DNA of 64,000 bases from ZC4RG30 sp035556135 (lineage in GTDB: Bacteria > Pseudomonadota > Gammaproteobacteria > Steroidobacterales > Steroidobacteraceae). Positions 27,300 through 36,099 of the stretch are shown here, piece after piece; the first letter of the stretch is position 1, and every line of letters starts with the position of its first letter. The notes under the pieces are model-generated. The model saw only the letters and a program-made list of their open reading frames with translations. It made no database searches and was not told where the DNA came from. The stretch covers positions 62,001 through 126,000 of the forward strand of contig DATMFO010000006.1 in NCBI GenBank assembly GCA_035556135.1. The letters are read 5' to 3'. The position numbers and the translations under genes are program-made.

Positions 27300-27312
27300 G
27301 GCCGGCGAAGAG

Positions 27313-27921
27313 ATGATTGTCCGCTGGCTGGGCCTGGCCGACTACGAATCCACCTGGCAGCAGATGCGGCGCTTCACCGACGAGCGCACCGCGGACACCC
27401 CCGATGAGCTGTGGCTGCTGGAACATCCGCCCGTGTTCACGCTGGGAATGGCCGCCGATCCCTCCCATGTGCTCGCCGCTGGCGAGACGCCGGTGGTGCG
27501 GACGGACCGCGGCGGCCAGGTGACCTGGCATGGCCCGGGGCAGCTCGTGGCCTATCCGCTGCTGGACCTCAGGCGCAGCGGCCTCACGGTGCGCGGGCTG
27601 GTGATGCTGCTGGAGCAGTGCGTGATCGACATGGTGGCTGCGGAGGGCATCAGCGCCGAGGGCCGTCGCGATGCGCCTGGCGTGTATGTGGCCGGCAGCA
27701 AGCTCGCCGCGCTGGGCTTGCGCGTGCGGCGCGGCGCCAGCTACCACGGACTGGCGCTCAACGTGGATCCGGATCTCGCTGCGTTCGCGCGGATCAACCC
27801 CTGCGGCATGGCGGGCCTGCCCGTGACCAGCCTGCGCCGGCTGGGGCTGGAGTGGTCCGTGGAGGAAGCCGGGAGGCGTTTTGCCGGCAAGCTGGTCGCC
27901 CGGCTCGGGGAAGCCTGCTAG
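27313..27921 (+). CDS. lipB: octanoyl-ACP:protein N-octanoyltransferase
   Basis: 202 residues. It moves octanoate from ACP to lipoyl domains, the step before LipA. RTDRGGQVTWHGPGQLVAYP is the substrate loop (63-82). Catalytic Lys130 in GSKLAALG and Cys164 in INPCGMAG are present. The start at 27313 has GAAGAG before it. Its stop TAG is half of a CTAG palindrome whose other strand gives the stop of the convergent DUF493 gene. Confidence 0.96.
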   Translation: MIVRWLGLADYESTWQQMRRFTDERTADTPDELWLLEHPPVFTLGMAADPSHVLAAGETPVVRTDRGGQVTWHGPGQLVAYPLLDLRRSGLTVRGLVMLLEQCVIDMVAAEGISAEGRRDAPGVYVAGSKLAALGLRVRRGASYHGLALNVDPDLAAFARINPCGMAGLPVTSLRRLGLEWSVEEAGRRFAGKLVARLGEAC

Positions 27922-28178
27922 AGCACCATCATCACGCCCTCGAGGGCCTTCAGGTCCCCGTGCAGCGCGCGCAGCTGCTCCTCGGTCTCTACCCGGGGGA
28001 GGTACGTGAGCGACACGAAATGTCCCTGGGAGGACAGTCGCTCGCCGACGCCCTCGCGAGCCAGGGGGCCGAAATGCCGCGCAAAAATGGCGTCCACGCG
28101 GTCGCGCAGGGCGGGCTGGATGCGGGCGACGACCTTGATCGGGTAGTCGGCGGGAAACTCGATTCGTTCCGGTTCCAT
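27918..28178 (-). CDS. DUF493 (YbeD-like) protein
   Basis: 86 residues with the ferredoxin-like ACT-type fold of YbeD: IEFPADYPIKVVARIQPALRDRV opens, the GHFVSLTYLPRVETEEQLRALHGDL core follows. YbeD normally precedes lipB in enterics. Here it is retained next to lipB but on the other strand, tail to tail with shared stop bases. A regulatory role in lipoate or amino-acid metabolism has been proposed and is not proven. Confidence 0.9.
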   Translation of the reverse strand: MEPERIEFPADYPIKVVARIQPALRDRVDAIFARHFGPLAREGVGERLSSQGHFVSLTYLPRVETEEQLRALHGDLKALEGVMMVL

Positions 28179-28220
28179 TTTGGCCTAGAATACGCGCCCT
28201 TCGACGCCGTCGACACCCGT

Positions 28221-28310
<90 letters not shown>

Positions 28311-28402
28311 ACCTTCCCCGTCCATGCTGAGGCGATGCTGACGACGACAGTATCGGCACGCCGGCTTGCCGGCTGCGTGCGCGGGCGTGCTTAGAATGGC
28401 CC

Positions 28403-30049
28403 ATGGGAGAATTGGGCGTCGTACTCTTCATGCTGGCGGCAGTGATCGTCAGCAGCGTCATGGTGCGGGTCATCCCGCTGGCCATTCCGACGCCGCTGGT
28501 GCAGATCGCGCTCGGCGCCATCATCGCCATGGCGTCCCCCTACAAGGTCCGGCTCGAACCGGAGATCTTCTTCCTCCTGTTCCTCCCGCCGCTGCTGTTC
28601 CTCGATGGCTGGCGCATCCCGAAGGAAGGCCTGCTGCGCGACAAGGGCACGATCTCGGAGCTGGCATTCGGCCTGGTGTTCTGCACCGTGGTGGGAATGG
28701 GGCTTTTCATCCACTGGCTCATCCCCGCCGTGCCATTGCCAGTGGCCTTCGCGCTGTCGGCCATTGTCTCGCCCACGGATCCCGTGGCGGTTTCTGCCAT
28801 CACCTCGCGCGTGCCCATGCCCAAGCGGATGATGCACATCCTGGAAGGCGAGTCGCTGCTGAACGATGCATCCGGCCTGGTGTGCTTCCGTTTTGCCGTC
28901 GCCGCCGCGATGACGGGGGTGTTCTCGCTGTCCGGCGCCGCGCTGACCTTCGTGCAGCTGGCCATCGGCGGCGCAGTGGTGGGGGCGGCGCTGGCCTGGT
29001 GCGCGATGAGCGCGGTGAGCTGGATCAGCCGGAGATTCGGCGAGGAATCCGGCTCGAAGGTGCTGGTCAGCCTGCTGATTCCCTTTGGCGCCTACCAGCT
29101 GGCGGAGCATCTGCATTGTTCCGGCATCCTCGCCGCCGTGGCCGCCGGCATCGCCATGAGTTATGCGGAGATGACCGGCCGCGCGCTGGCCAGCACGCGC
29201 ATGCAGCGCACCGCCGTCTGGGACACGGTCCAGTTCTCGCTCAACGGCATCATGTTCGTGCTGCTGGGCGAGCAGCTGCCGGCGATCCTGGCGGGTGCCG
29301 TGGATGTGGTGCGCGAGTCCAACCATGAAAATCCCTGGTGGCTGGCCGTCTATGTGCTGGCCATCAACTTCGGGCTGGCGGCACTGCGCTTCACCTGGGT
29401 GTGGATATCATTCCGGTTCACTGCCTGGCTGGCGGGCAGGCGCGGGCGGCCGCTGACCAGCAAGCCGACGCTGCGGCTGATCGCCGCCATCTCGGTGGGC
29501 GGCGTGCGTGGAGCCATCACGCTGGCGGGCGTGCTGACCCTGCCACTGACGCTCCCCGATGGCGCCGCATTTCCTGCGCGTGACCTGACCATCTTCCTGG
29601 CGGCGGGCGTGGTCATCCTTTCGCTGCTGGCGGCCAGCATCGCGCTGCCGCGGCTGCTGACGGGCCTGACCGTGCCGCCGGAGCCGATGCATGACGCGGA
29701 GATCGAGCGGGCGCGCAGCGCCTCCGCCGAAGCGGCCATCCGCGCCATCGAGGAATCGGCGCATGAGATGGCCCAGGGGCAGGAGAACGCGGACATCCAT
29801 GCCGAGGTGGCGGCGCGTGTGATGGATCTATACCGGCGGCGACTGGAAGGCTACACAGCCACCGACGGTGCCGCGCGCATGCGCGAGACTGACAGCATCG
29901 AGAAGAAGCTGCGCCTGGTGGCGCTGCGGGCGGAGCGCGAGGCCGTGTACAGCCTGGCGCGTGCCCATGCCATTTCCGATGCCAGCTCGCGTGAGCTGGT
30001 GCGCGACATCGACCTCCAGGAGGAGCGCTTCCGCGCCGCCAGGCATTAG
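28403..30049 (+). CDS. Na+/H+ antiporter, CPA1 family
   Basis: 548 residues. About 12 membrane segments are followed by a soluble tail of about 130 residues (from EPMHDAEIERA). The ion-binding pair is present as SPTDPVAVSA (Asp126) and the conserved LLNDASGLV (ND at 154-155), along with FLPPLLFLDGW. It exchanges cytoplasmic Na+ or K+ for protons. It has its own leader downstream of the tRNA (91 bases, with a GCCGG repeat but no clear promoter) and ends tail to tail over a DUF6496 gene. Confidence 0.92.
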   Translation: MGELGVVLFMLAAVIVSSVMVRVIPLAIPTPLVQIALGAIIAMASPYKVRLEPEIFFLLFLPPLLFLDGWRIPKEGLLRDKGTISELAFGLVFCTVVGMGLFIHWLIPAVPLPVAFALSAIVSPTDPVAVSAITSRVPMPKRMMHILEGESLLNDASGLVCFRFAVAAAMTGVFSLSGAALTFVQLAIGGAVVGAALAWCAMSAVSWISRRFGEESGSKVLVSLLIPFGAYQLAEHLHCSGILAAVAAGIAMSYAEMTGRALASTRMQRTAVWDTVQFSLNGIMFVLLGEQLPAILAGAVDVVRESNHENPWWLAVYVLAINFGLAALRFTWVWISFRFTAWLAGRRGRPLTSKPTLRLIAAISVGGVRGAITLAGVLTLPLTLPDGAAFPARDLTIFLAAGVVILSLLAASIALPRLLTGLTVPPEPMHDAEIERARSASAEAAIRAIEESAHEMAQGQENADIHAEVAARVMDLYRRRLEGYTATDGAARMRETDSIEKKLRLVALRAEREAVYSLARAHAISDASSRELVRDIDLQEERFRAARH

Positions 30050-30258
30050 CGGCGTCGGGCTGCCTTCCTGCGCGGCACCTTGCCGCCTTCGCTGCGCGCC
30101 TCCGACAGTCCGATGGCGATGGCCTGCTTGCGACTGGTGACCTTCTTTCCCGAGCCGCCGCTGCGCAGCGTGCCTTCCTTGCGCTCGTGCAGTGCGCGCT
30201 TCACCTTCTGCGAAGCCTTGGGTCCGTACTTGCGGGCGGACTTCTTCCTTTTGGCCAT
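30046..30258 (-). CDS. DUF6496 small basic protein
   Basis: A 70-residue, lysine/arginine-rich protein. ARKYGPKASQKVKRALHERK and GGKVPRRKAARRR with the central SRKQAIAIGLSEARSEG repeat the family's pattern. Similar proteins are annotated as DUF6496 and are often stress- or stationary-phase-linked; a nucleic-acid binding role is guesswork. A strong AGGAGA ribosome site precedes the ATG. The stop overlaps the antiporter stop by 4 bases. Confidence 0.85.
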   Translation of the reverse strand: MAKRKKSARKYGPKASQKVKRALHERKEGTLRSGGSGKKVTSRKQAIAIGLSEARSEGGKVPRRKAARRR

Positions 30259-30412
30259 GCATTTCTCCTGGAGTGATGGCGCATACAGCTGTAGTGCGCA
30301 GGAAGACCGCTGGCGATCAGCCCACGGCAGTGTCAGCGGTCGGTGGCTTCCTACGGTTCAACAGCCGGCCCGTCCTGCTGAGGCGCCATGCAGTGCCTTC
30401 TACACTGACTGC

Positions 30413-31297
30413 ATGCACATCCTGTCCTGCGCATTGCGCCGCTGGCTGGCGGACAACGGATCGGCAACGGCGGCAGCGCTGGCCTTCTACTGCGCCTTCT
30501 CCCTGGCGCCGCTGCTGGTCATCCTGCTGACCGTCAGTGGGTGGATTGTCGGCGCCGAGTCGGCTTTTTCCTTCGTGCAGCAGCAGCTGACCATGCTGTT
30601 TGGCAAGGACACCGGCGAGGTGCTGATCGAGGCGGTGAAGTCATCCCAGGACTACGAGGGATACCTTGCAACCGCGATCAGCATCGGCACGCTGCTGATT
30701 GCGGCAACGACCGTGCTGGCCGAACTCGAGCAGGCGCTCAACCGCATCTGGGGTGTCAGTGCCGCCGCCTCCAGTGGCCTGATGGGATGGGTTCGCCGGC
30801 GGGTGCTGTCGCTGGGCTTCATCCTGGCGCTGAGCTTCCTGCTGATGGTGACCCTCACGGTGTCCACGGTCGTCTCCGGGATCCGGGGGTGGTTCGCGGA
30901 GCGCTACGCGCCGCTGCTCGGGCTGGTCGGCACCCTGGACCTGCTGGTGTCGCTGTCCATCATCACCGTGCTGTTCGCGCTGGTTTACCGCTACATGCCG
31001 GGCCGGCGCCTGCCGTGGAGGGTGGTGGTGCTGGGTGGCCTGGTTACGGCGCTGCTTTTCGCATTGGGAAAATGGCTGGTGGGGCTCTACCTTGCGCATT
31101 CCACGGTGCCTACGGCTTTCGGCGCCGCCGCCTCCTTTGCCGCCCTTTTGTTGTGGCTTTACTACACCGCGCAGATCTTCCTGTTCGGTGCCGAGTTCAC
31201 AGCCTGCCTGGGAGGGCTGGACCCGCAGGCGCCCCAGGGGGCATCGCGTGCAGAACCGGGGACATCCCGACTTGGAAAAAGGGGGCCGGATAAGTAA
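30413..31297 (+). CDS. YihY/BrkB family inner-membrane protein
   Basis: 294 residues with about six membrane segments. Family motifs: LADNGSATAAALAFYCAFSLAPLL at the start (conserved Ala/Tyr/Ser pattern), the ALNRIWGV segment, VYRYMPGRRLPWRVVVLGG and the late PTAFGAAASFAALLLWLYY. Formerly misnamed ribonuclease BN, these proteins are integral membrane proteins of uncertain, possibly transport, role. The start at 30413 is chosen from this motif; the 154-base gap upstream shows no gene. It is 10 bases from the desaturase. Confidence 0.9.
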   Translation: MHILSCALRRWLADNGSATAAALAFYCAFSLAPLLVILLTVSGWIVGAESAFSFVQQQLTMLFGKDTGEVLIEAVKSSQDYEGYLATAISIGTLLIAATTVLAELEQALNRIWGVSAAASSGLMGWVRRRVLSLGFILALSFLLMVTLTVSTVVSGIRGWFAERYAPLLGLVGTLDLLVSLSIITVLFALVYRYMPGRRLPWRVVVLGGLVTALLFALGKWLVGLYLAHSTVPTAFGAAASFAALLLWLYYTAQIFLFGAEFTACLGGLDPQAPQGASRAEPGTSRLGKRGPDK

Positions 31298-31307
31298 TCT
31301 GCCTGCC

Positions 31308-32435
31308 GTGCCAAACGATTACCCCCCCATAGCGGCGCCCGGAGCCGAAGCCCGAGCCGTTACGACGGAATCAGGCATCAACTGGACCCGGCAGGCGCGC
31401 GAGATCGTCGACGACCTGCATCGCCGCTCGGCCTTCCTCTACTGGACCGACCTGGTGCTGAGCGCTGCGGGTGCATGGACGCTGGCCGTGCTGTTTTTCC
31501 ACGCGCCCGGCTGGGGTCCTGTGGCGCTTCTGCAACTGCTCGGGTCGGCCATCCTGTTCTTCCGTGCGGGCACCTTCATCCACGAGATCGTGCATTTTCG
31601 TGACGGCGAACTGAAGTGGTTCGCCCGCGCATGGAACCTCGTGATGGGCATCCCGCTGCTGATGCCCTGGATCATCTACCGCAACCATGTGGACCACCAC
31701 AGCGTTCGTTACTACGGCACGCCGGATGACGGCGAGTACCTGCCGCTTGCGGCCGCGCCGCGCTCGGAAACAGTGAAGTACGTGCTGCAGGTGACGGTGC
31801 TGCCGCTGATGGTGATGCTGCGCTTCGGCGTACTGGGGCCACTGTCCTGGTTCAATCGCCGCCTGCGCGAATGGGTGCTCACGGGGCCGGTGTCAGCCGG
31901 TGTGAGCAATCCGCACTACCGCCGCCGCTTTCCGGCCCAGGACGAGCGCCACCTGGTCATTGTGGAGGTGCTGTGCTTCCTGTGGCTGCTGTCCATCGCC
32001 GTGCTCGTCGCGCGCGGCGTGTTCGGCGGCATGGTGGTCCTGAAGGCATATGTGTTGCTCGGCCTCGCGCTGGGCCTCAACTGGGTGCGCAACCTTGCCG
32101 CGCATGGCTATGGCAACCGTGGCGCGCGGATGTCACTGCCGGAACAGGTCGCCGACTCCATCAACATCACCGGCCAGACCTGGCTGACGGCGCTGATGTT
32201 TCCGGTGGGGCTGCGCTACCACGCCCTGCATCACCTTTTCCCCTTCCTGCCCTATCACAACCTGGGCAAGGCCCATCAGCGCCTGATGGAACGCCTGCCT
32301 GCCGATTCACCGTATCGCCTCGTCAATCATTCCAGCTATTTCGCCGTGGTGGCGAAGCTGTGGCGCGCGGCGCGTGCCACTACCGGCGAGCAATCGGCCA
32401 TCCCGTTGTGGCGGTCGAACAGCGCGCGCGCCTGA
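31308..32435 (+). CDS. fatty acid desaturase
   Basis: 375 residues of the membrane di-iron desaturase family. Three histidine boxes are complete: HEIVH at 92-96, HVDHH at 127-131 and HALHH near 305, with membrane segments between. It introduces a double bond into an acyl chain. Which lipid (phospholipid or sphingoid/ceramide) is not known, although its position 19 bases before the lipid-kinase gene suggests a lipid-modifying operon. GTG at 31308 is my start; TTG at 31272 would extend it by 12 codons. Confidence 0.88.
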   Translation: MPNDYPPIAAPGAEARAVTTESGINWTRQAREIVDDLHRRSAFLYWTDLVLSAAGAWTLAVLFFHAPGWGPVALLQLLGSAILFFRAGTFIHEIVHFRDGELKWFARAWNLVMGIPLLMPWIIYRNHVDHHSVRYYGTPDDGEYLPLAAAPRSETVKYVLQVTVLPLMVMLRFGVLGPLSWFNRRLREWVLTGPVSAGVSNPHYRRRFPAQDERHLVIVEVLCFLWLLSIAVLVARGVFGGMVVLKAYVLLGLALGLNWVRNLAAHGYGNRGARMSLPEQVADSINITGQTWLTALMFPVGLRYHALHHLFPFLPYHNLGKAHQRLMERLPADSPYRLVNHSSYFAVVAKLWRAARATTGEQSAIPLWRSNSARA

Positions 32436-32454
32436 CGAACGCCGCTCCGCTCCG

Positions 32455-33432
32455 ATGGGTTCCCGCGAGCCAGCCGGACCACCGGTACTGCTGATCAATC
32501 CCCGCAGCTTCAGGGCGTCGCGCTGGCGCCTGGCGCAACGCGCGGCACGGCTGGCGCGCGCTGCCGGAGTGGAGGTCATCGCAGCCAGCGATCCGGAAAG
32601 CTTCCGCGCCGCCTTCGACCGGCTGCATGCCGGGCGACGCGGGCAGGTGTGGCTGCTGTCCGGTGACGGCACCATCCACTGGATTGCCGAGTACCTGGCG
32701 CATGTCGCAGATGCCTGGTCCCCGGCGCTGCTGCTGCTGGGTGGAGGCCGCGCGAATGTCGTGCCGCGCGAGACCGGCGGGTATCCGCCCATGCGGGCAT
32801 TGCGTGCGGCACTAGCCGCGTGGCGGCAGGGCAGGACCTTGCCGGAGGAATCATTTCCCACGCTGCGCCTCTCACAGCCGGGGGACACCGTGCGGCACGG
32901 CTTCCTGCTCGCCGGCGGCATGGTGCACGAAGGGGTACGCGTCTGCAGCGAGCATCGCGGGCGCGGCACCGGGTGGCTGCACCGCAGCCTGGTGGCGGAT
33001 TTCTATGCGCTGCTGAAGCTGATGGTGCAGGTGGCCACCGGTCGCAGCCCGCTGCCACCGTACACGCACATGCGGGTGCGCTTGTCAGACGGCCGGACAC
33101 TGGAACCCGCGCCCATACGCGTATTGCTGGCCGGCACCCTCGGCATGCGCGATGCGCTTTACAATCCCTTCGCCGCAACCGGGGAGGGACCAGTGAGAGT
33201 GACGGCCATCGCTGCCACGACACCGCATTTCTGGCGGCACCTGCCGGGCATCCTGCGCGGCCGGTTCCATTCCTCGCTGAGGCCTGAAACGGGCACGCTC
33301 AGCGGCCGCTGCGTAGCTGCCGAGGTGGTCGGCATCAGCGCGTATTCGCTGGACGGGGAGAGCTTCTCAGCCAACCCCGAACTGCCGCTCACCATCGACA
33401 CCGGCATCACGCTGCGGGTATTGCGGCCTTGA
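32455..33432 (+). CDS. diacylglycerol-kinase catalytic-domain protein; ceramide-kinase candidate
   Basis: A 325-residue lipid kinase of the DAGK/LCB5 fold. VLLINPRSF opens the nucleotide domain, and the catalytic SGDGTIHWIAEYL loop lies at 69-81. The second beta-sandwich domain spans about 150-325, ending with the family-typical SLDGESF (the E. coli YegS counterpart is DGE). In Caulobacter a protein of this fold phosphorylates ceramide, and the neighbours here are sphingolipid-type genes, so ceramide or sphingoid base is a likely substrate. Diacylglycerol cannot be excluded. It overlaps the ABC transporter start as TTGA. Confidence 0.78.
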   Translation: MGSREPAGPPVLLINPRSFRASRWRLAQRAARLARAAGVEVIAASDPESFRAAFDRLHAGRRGQVWLLSGDGTIHWIAEYLAHVADAWSPALLLLGGGRANVVPRETGGYPPMRALRAALAAWRQGRTLPEESFPTLRLSQPGDTVRHGFLLAGGMVHEGVRVCSEHRGRGTGWLHRSLVADFYALLKLMVQVATGRSPLPPYTHMRVRLSDGRTLEPAPIRVLLAGTLGMRDALYNPFAATGEGPVRVTAIAATTPHFWRHLPGILRGRFHSSLRPETGTLSGRCVAAEVVGISAYSLDGESFSANPELPLTIDTGITLRVLRP

Positions 33433-35195
33433 ACAGCGCGCAGACTGCCGCGCCGCAGGCACCCCAGGGAGCCGGCGCCATGCGCATGCTGGCCGCCTTC
33501 GTGCGCCGGTACCCCGGCCGCAGCGCCGCTGCGCTGGGCGCGCTGTTTGTCGCCAGCCTGTTTGAAGGCCTGGGCATCTCGATGTTCCTGTCGATGCTGG
33601 CGGTGGTCACGGATGAAACGGGCGGCACATCCGGTCCACAGCAGATCGCGATGAACGCGCTCACGAAACTCGGCATTGATCCGGCACCTGTCAGCCTGAT
33701 AGCAGCAGCGGCAGTGATGATCGCGCTGCGCGGGGCGATGTCCCTGCTGGCCAACCGCCAGGTGGGCTACACAGTGGCGCACATCGCAACCGACCTGCGC
33801 ATGGTGCTGATCCGCGCCACCATGCAGGCGCGCTGGAAGCACTACCTGGATCAGTCCGTCGGCGGGCTTTCCAACGCCATCGCCACCGAGGCGCAGCGTG
33901 CCTCCGAGACATTCCAGCTGGGCACTGAAATGGCAGCCATGGTGCTCACCAGCCTGGTGTACCTGGCCGTTGCGTTCTCCATCGCGCCGGAGGCGGGCAT
34001 CGGCGCCGCGGTCGCCGGTGCAGTGCTGCTGCTGGCGCTGCGGATCCTGATCCGCAAGTCGCGCCGCGCCGGACAGCGCCAGACCAGGCTGCAGAAATCG
34101 CTGCTGACCCTGATCGGTGCGCAGTTCGCGGCCGCCAAGCCGCTGAAGGCCATGGCGCGCGAGGATCATGTGGACGCGCTGCTCACCGACGAGACACGGC
34201 TGCTGCAGCGTGCCCTGCGCAAGCAGGTGATCAGCAAGGGAGCACTGACGGCCCTGCAGGAGCCGATCATGGTGATCATGGCCATGGTGGGCTTCTTCAT
34301 CGGCATCACCACCCTCGACATCCCCCTGGGCGAACTGATGGTGATGCTGTTCCTGCTGGTGCGCGTGGTGAATTACCTGGGGAAGGGGCAGAAGGCCTAC
34401 CAGCAGCTGGTGATCCACGAAAGCGCCTACTGGTCGGTGATGGCCGCCATCGGGGCTGCCCAGGATGCACGGGAACCAGCCGGCGGCGACCGGCCCGCCG
34501 AGTTCCGGCGGCAGATCGAGCTGGAAGCCGTCCGCTACTCCCACGATGGCCGGCACAAGGTTCTCGACGGCGTGTCCGCGACGCTGCCGGCGCGCGGCCT
34601 CACCGTGCTCGTCGGCCCGTCCGGATCAGGCAAGACCACCTTGCTCGACCTGGTGGTGGGACTGCGCGAGCCTGACGCGGGCCGCGTGCTGGTTGATGGC
34701 GTGCCGCTCCGTGAAATGCAGCTGCGCGAGTGGCGGCGCCAGATCGGCTACGTGCCCCAGGAATCGGTGATGGTCGATGAATCGGTGGCGCACAACCTCA
34801 CGCTGGGTGAGCAGATCGGCGAGGAGAAGGTACGCGAGGCATTGCGCGATGCGGATGCGCTGCAGTTCGTGGAGGCCATGCCCGAAGGTCTGGCAACGCA
34901 CGTCGGCCACGGCGGCTCGCGTCTCTCCGGTGGGCAGCGCCAGCGCCTGGCCATCGCGCGTGCGCTGATCCATGACCCGAAGCTGCTGATCCTCGACGAG
35001 GCCACCAGCAACCTTGATCCGGAAGCCCAGGAGGCCATCGTCGGCACGGTGGGAAGACTGAAGAAGCGCATGGCGGTGCTGGCCGTCGCCCATACCGACA
35101 AGCTGGTGCGCGAGGCTGACCAGATCTGGCGTCTTTCCGAGGGGCGGCTGGTGCAGCTGACCGCGACGCAGGGAGTTGCCGCGCTCGGTGGGTGA
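33429..35195 (+). CDS. ABC transporter with fused permease and ATPase (MsbA-like)
   Basis: 588 residues: six membrane segments (to about residue 320), then an ATPase with Walker A GPSGSGKTT (about 396), Q-loop GYVPQESV, signature LSGGQRQRLAIARAL (about 499) and Walker B LLILDEATSNLD (about 518). It is a homodimeric exporter half like MsbA or lipid-A-type flippases. Between a lipid kinase (4-base overlap) and an HtrB-like acyltransferase, it probably flips a lipid such as phosphorylated ceramide or a glycolipid across the inner membrane. The substrate is inferred only. Confidence 0.9.
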   Translation: MNSAQTAAPQAPQGAGAMRMLAAFVRRYPGRSAAALGALFVASLFEGLGISMFLSMLAVVTDETGGTSGPQQIAMNALTKLGIDPAPVSLIAAAAVMIALRGAMSLLANRQVGYTVAHIATDLRMVLIRATMQARWKHYLDQSVGGLSNAIATEAQRASETFQLGTEMAAMVLTSLVYLAVAFSIAPEAGIGAAVAGAVLLLALRILIRKSRRAGQRQTRLQKSLLTLIGAQFAAAKPLKAMAREDHVDALLTDETRLLQRALRKQVISKGALTALQEPIMVIMAMVGFFIGITTLDIPLGELMVMLFLLVRVVNYLGKGQKAYQQLVIHESAYWSVMAAIGAAQDAREPAGGDRPAEFRRQIELEAVRYSHDGRHKVLDGVSATLPARGLTVLVGPSGSGKTTLLDLVVGLREPDAGRVLVDGVPLREMQLREWRRQIGYVPQESVMVDESVAHNLTLGEQIGEEKVREALRDADALQFVEAMPEGLATHVGHGGSRLSGGQRQRLAIARALIHDPKLLILDEATSNLDPEAQEAIVGTVGRLKKRMAVLAVAHTDKLVREADQIWRLSEGRLVQLTATQGVAALGG

Positions 35196-36099
35196 CCTGC
35201 AGCTCAAGTTGGACCGGCTGCAGCGGCGCAGCCTGTTCCTGGTGGCGCGCTGGCTGGTGAGGCGCGCCGGATTCGACGGTGTGCGGCCGCTGGGAGCGAG
35301 GCTCGGCCGCATCCACCACGCCTTCAGCGGCAGCACGCGGCGCGCCTGCCTTGCCGGCATCGCCGCGTTGCGGGGCACGGCACCGGATGATCCCGCCGTG
35401 CGCGCCATCCTGCGCGAGGCCTATCGGGTGAACACCATTGCCGTGCTCGAAGTCCTGAGCATGGTCGATGAGCAGCTGGATGCAGCACGCCTGAAGGCGC
35501 GCTGCCGGGTCGACGGCCTGCATCACCTGGAGGCCGCGCGACAGGGGCGGGGTGCCATCCTGCTCGCCACGCATTCGGGCAACAGCCTGCTGCTCGCGGC
35601 CCAGCTGGCTGAAGCAGGCTGGCCGGTCACGGTGGTCTACCGGCACGCGCGGATGATGTCGGCGCAGTTCTTCGCCGGCGGACTGCCGCGCTATGGCATC
35701 GATGGCATCCTGGCCAACGAGGGCTTCAAGGCTTATGCGCGCATGCTCGATGCGCTGCGCAAGAACCGGATCGTGTTCGCCATGGTCGACCAGGGCGTGA
35801 GGGATGCGGAAACCGGCGTGCCGATGCGTTTCCTTGGCAAGGACATGCCCATGCCCGGTGGCGTGGTGCAACTGGCGCGCAGCTCGCGTTCGCCCATGTT
35901 GCCGGTGACAGCGCTGGCAGCCGATCCCGCCTGGCATTTCGGCATCGAGCCGCCGCTGGTGCTGCCGCCGGGCGGCAGCATCGAGGAAGACACGGCGCGG
36001 GTAATGCAGCATGTCGAGGAGCAGATCCTCGCGCATCCGGAATTGTGGAGCTGGCAGCACCGGCGCTGGCGCAAGTATCCGCTGCCGGAGCGCGCATGA
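35188..36099 (+). CDS. LpxL/HtrB-family lipid acyltransferase
   Basis: About 303 residues. It has the HxxxxD/E-type catalytic start in ATHSGNSLL, the VYRHARMMSAQFF and VDQGVRDAETGVPMRFLGK stretches (similar to FADQGPGHG...VPFFG in LpxL), and the terminal WSWQHRRWRKYP that is diagnostic for this family. It normally adds secondary acyl chains to lipid A. Here it lies in a sphingolipid-type operon. I use GTG 35188, which follows an AGGGAG site; TTG 35176 is possible. It overlaps both neighbours, indicating tight coupling. Confidence 0.85.
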   Translation: MGDLQLKLDRLQRRSLFLVARWLVRRAGFDGVRPLGARLGRIHHAFSGSTRRACLAGIAALRGTAPDDPAVRAILREAYRVNTIAVLEVLSMVDEQLDAARLKARCRVDGLHHLEAARQGRGAILLATHSGNSLLLAAQLAEAGWPVTVVYRHARMMSAQFFAGGLPRYGIDGILANEGFKAYARMLDALRKNRIVFAMVDQGVRDAETGVPMRFLGKDMPMPGGVVQLARSSRSPMLPVTALAADPAWHFGIEPPLVLPPGGSIEEDTARVMQHVEEQILAHPELWSWQHRRWRKYPLPERA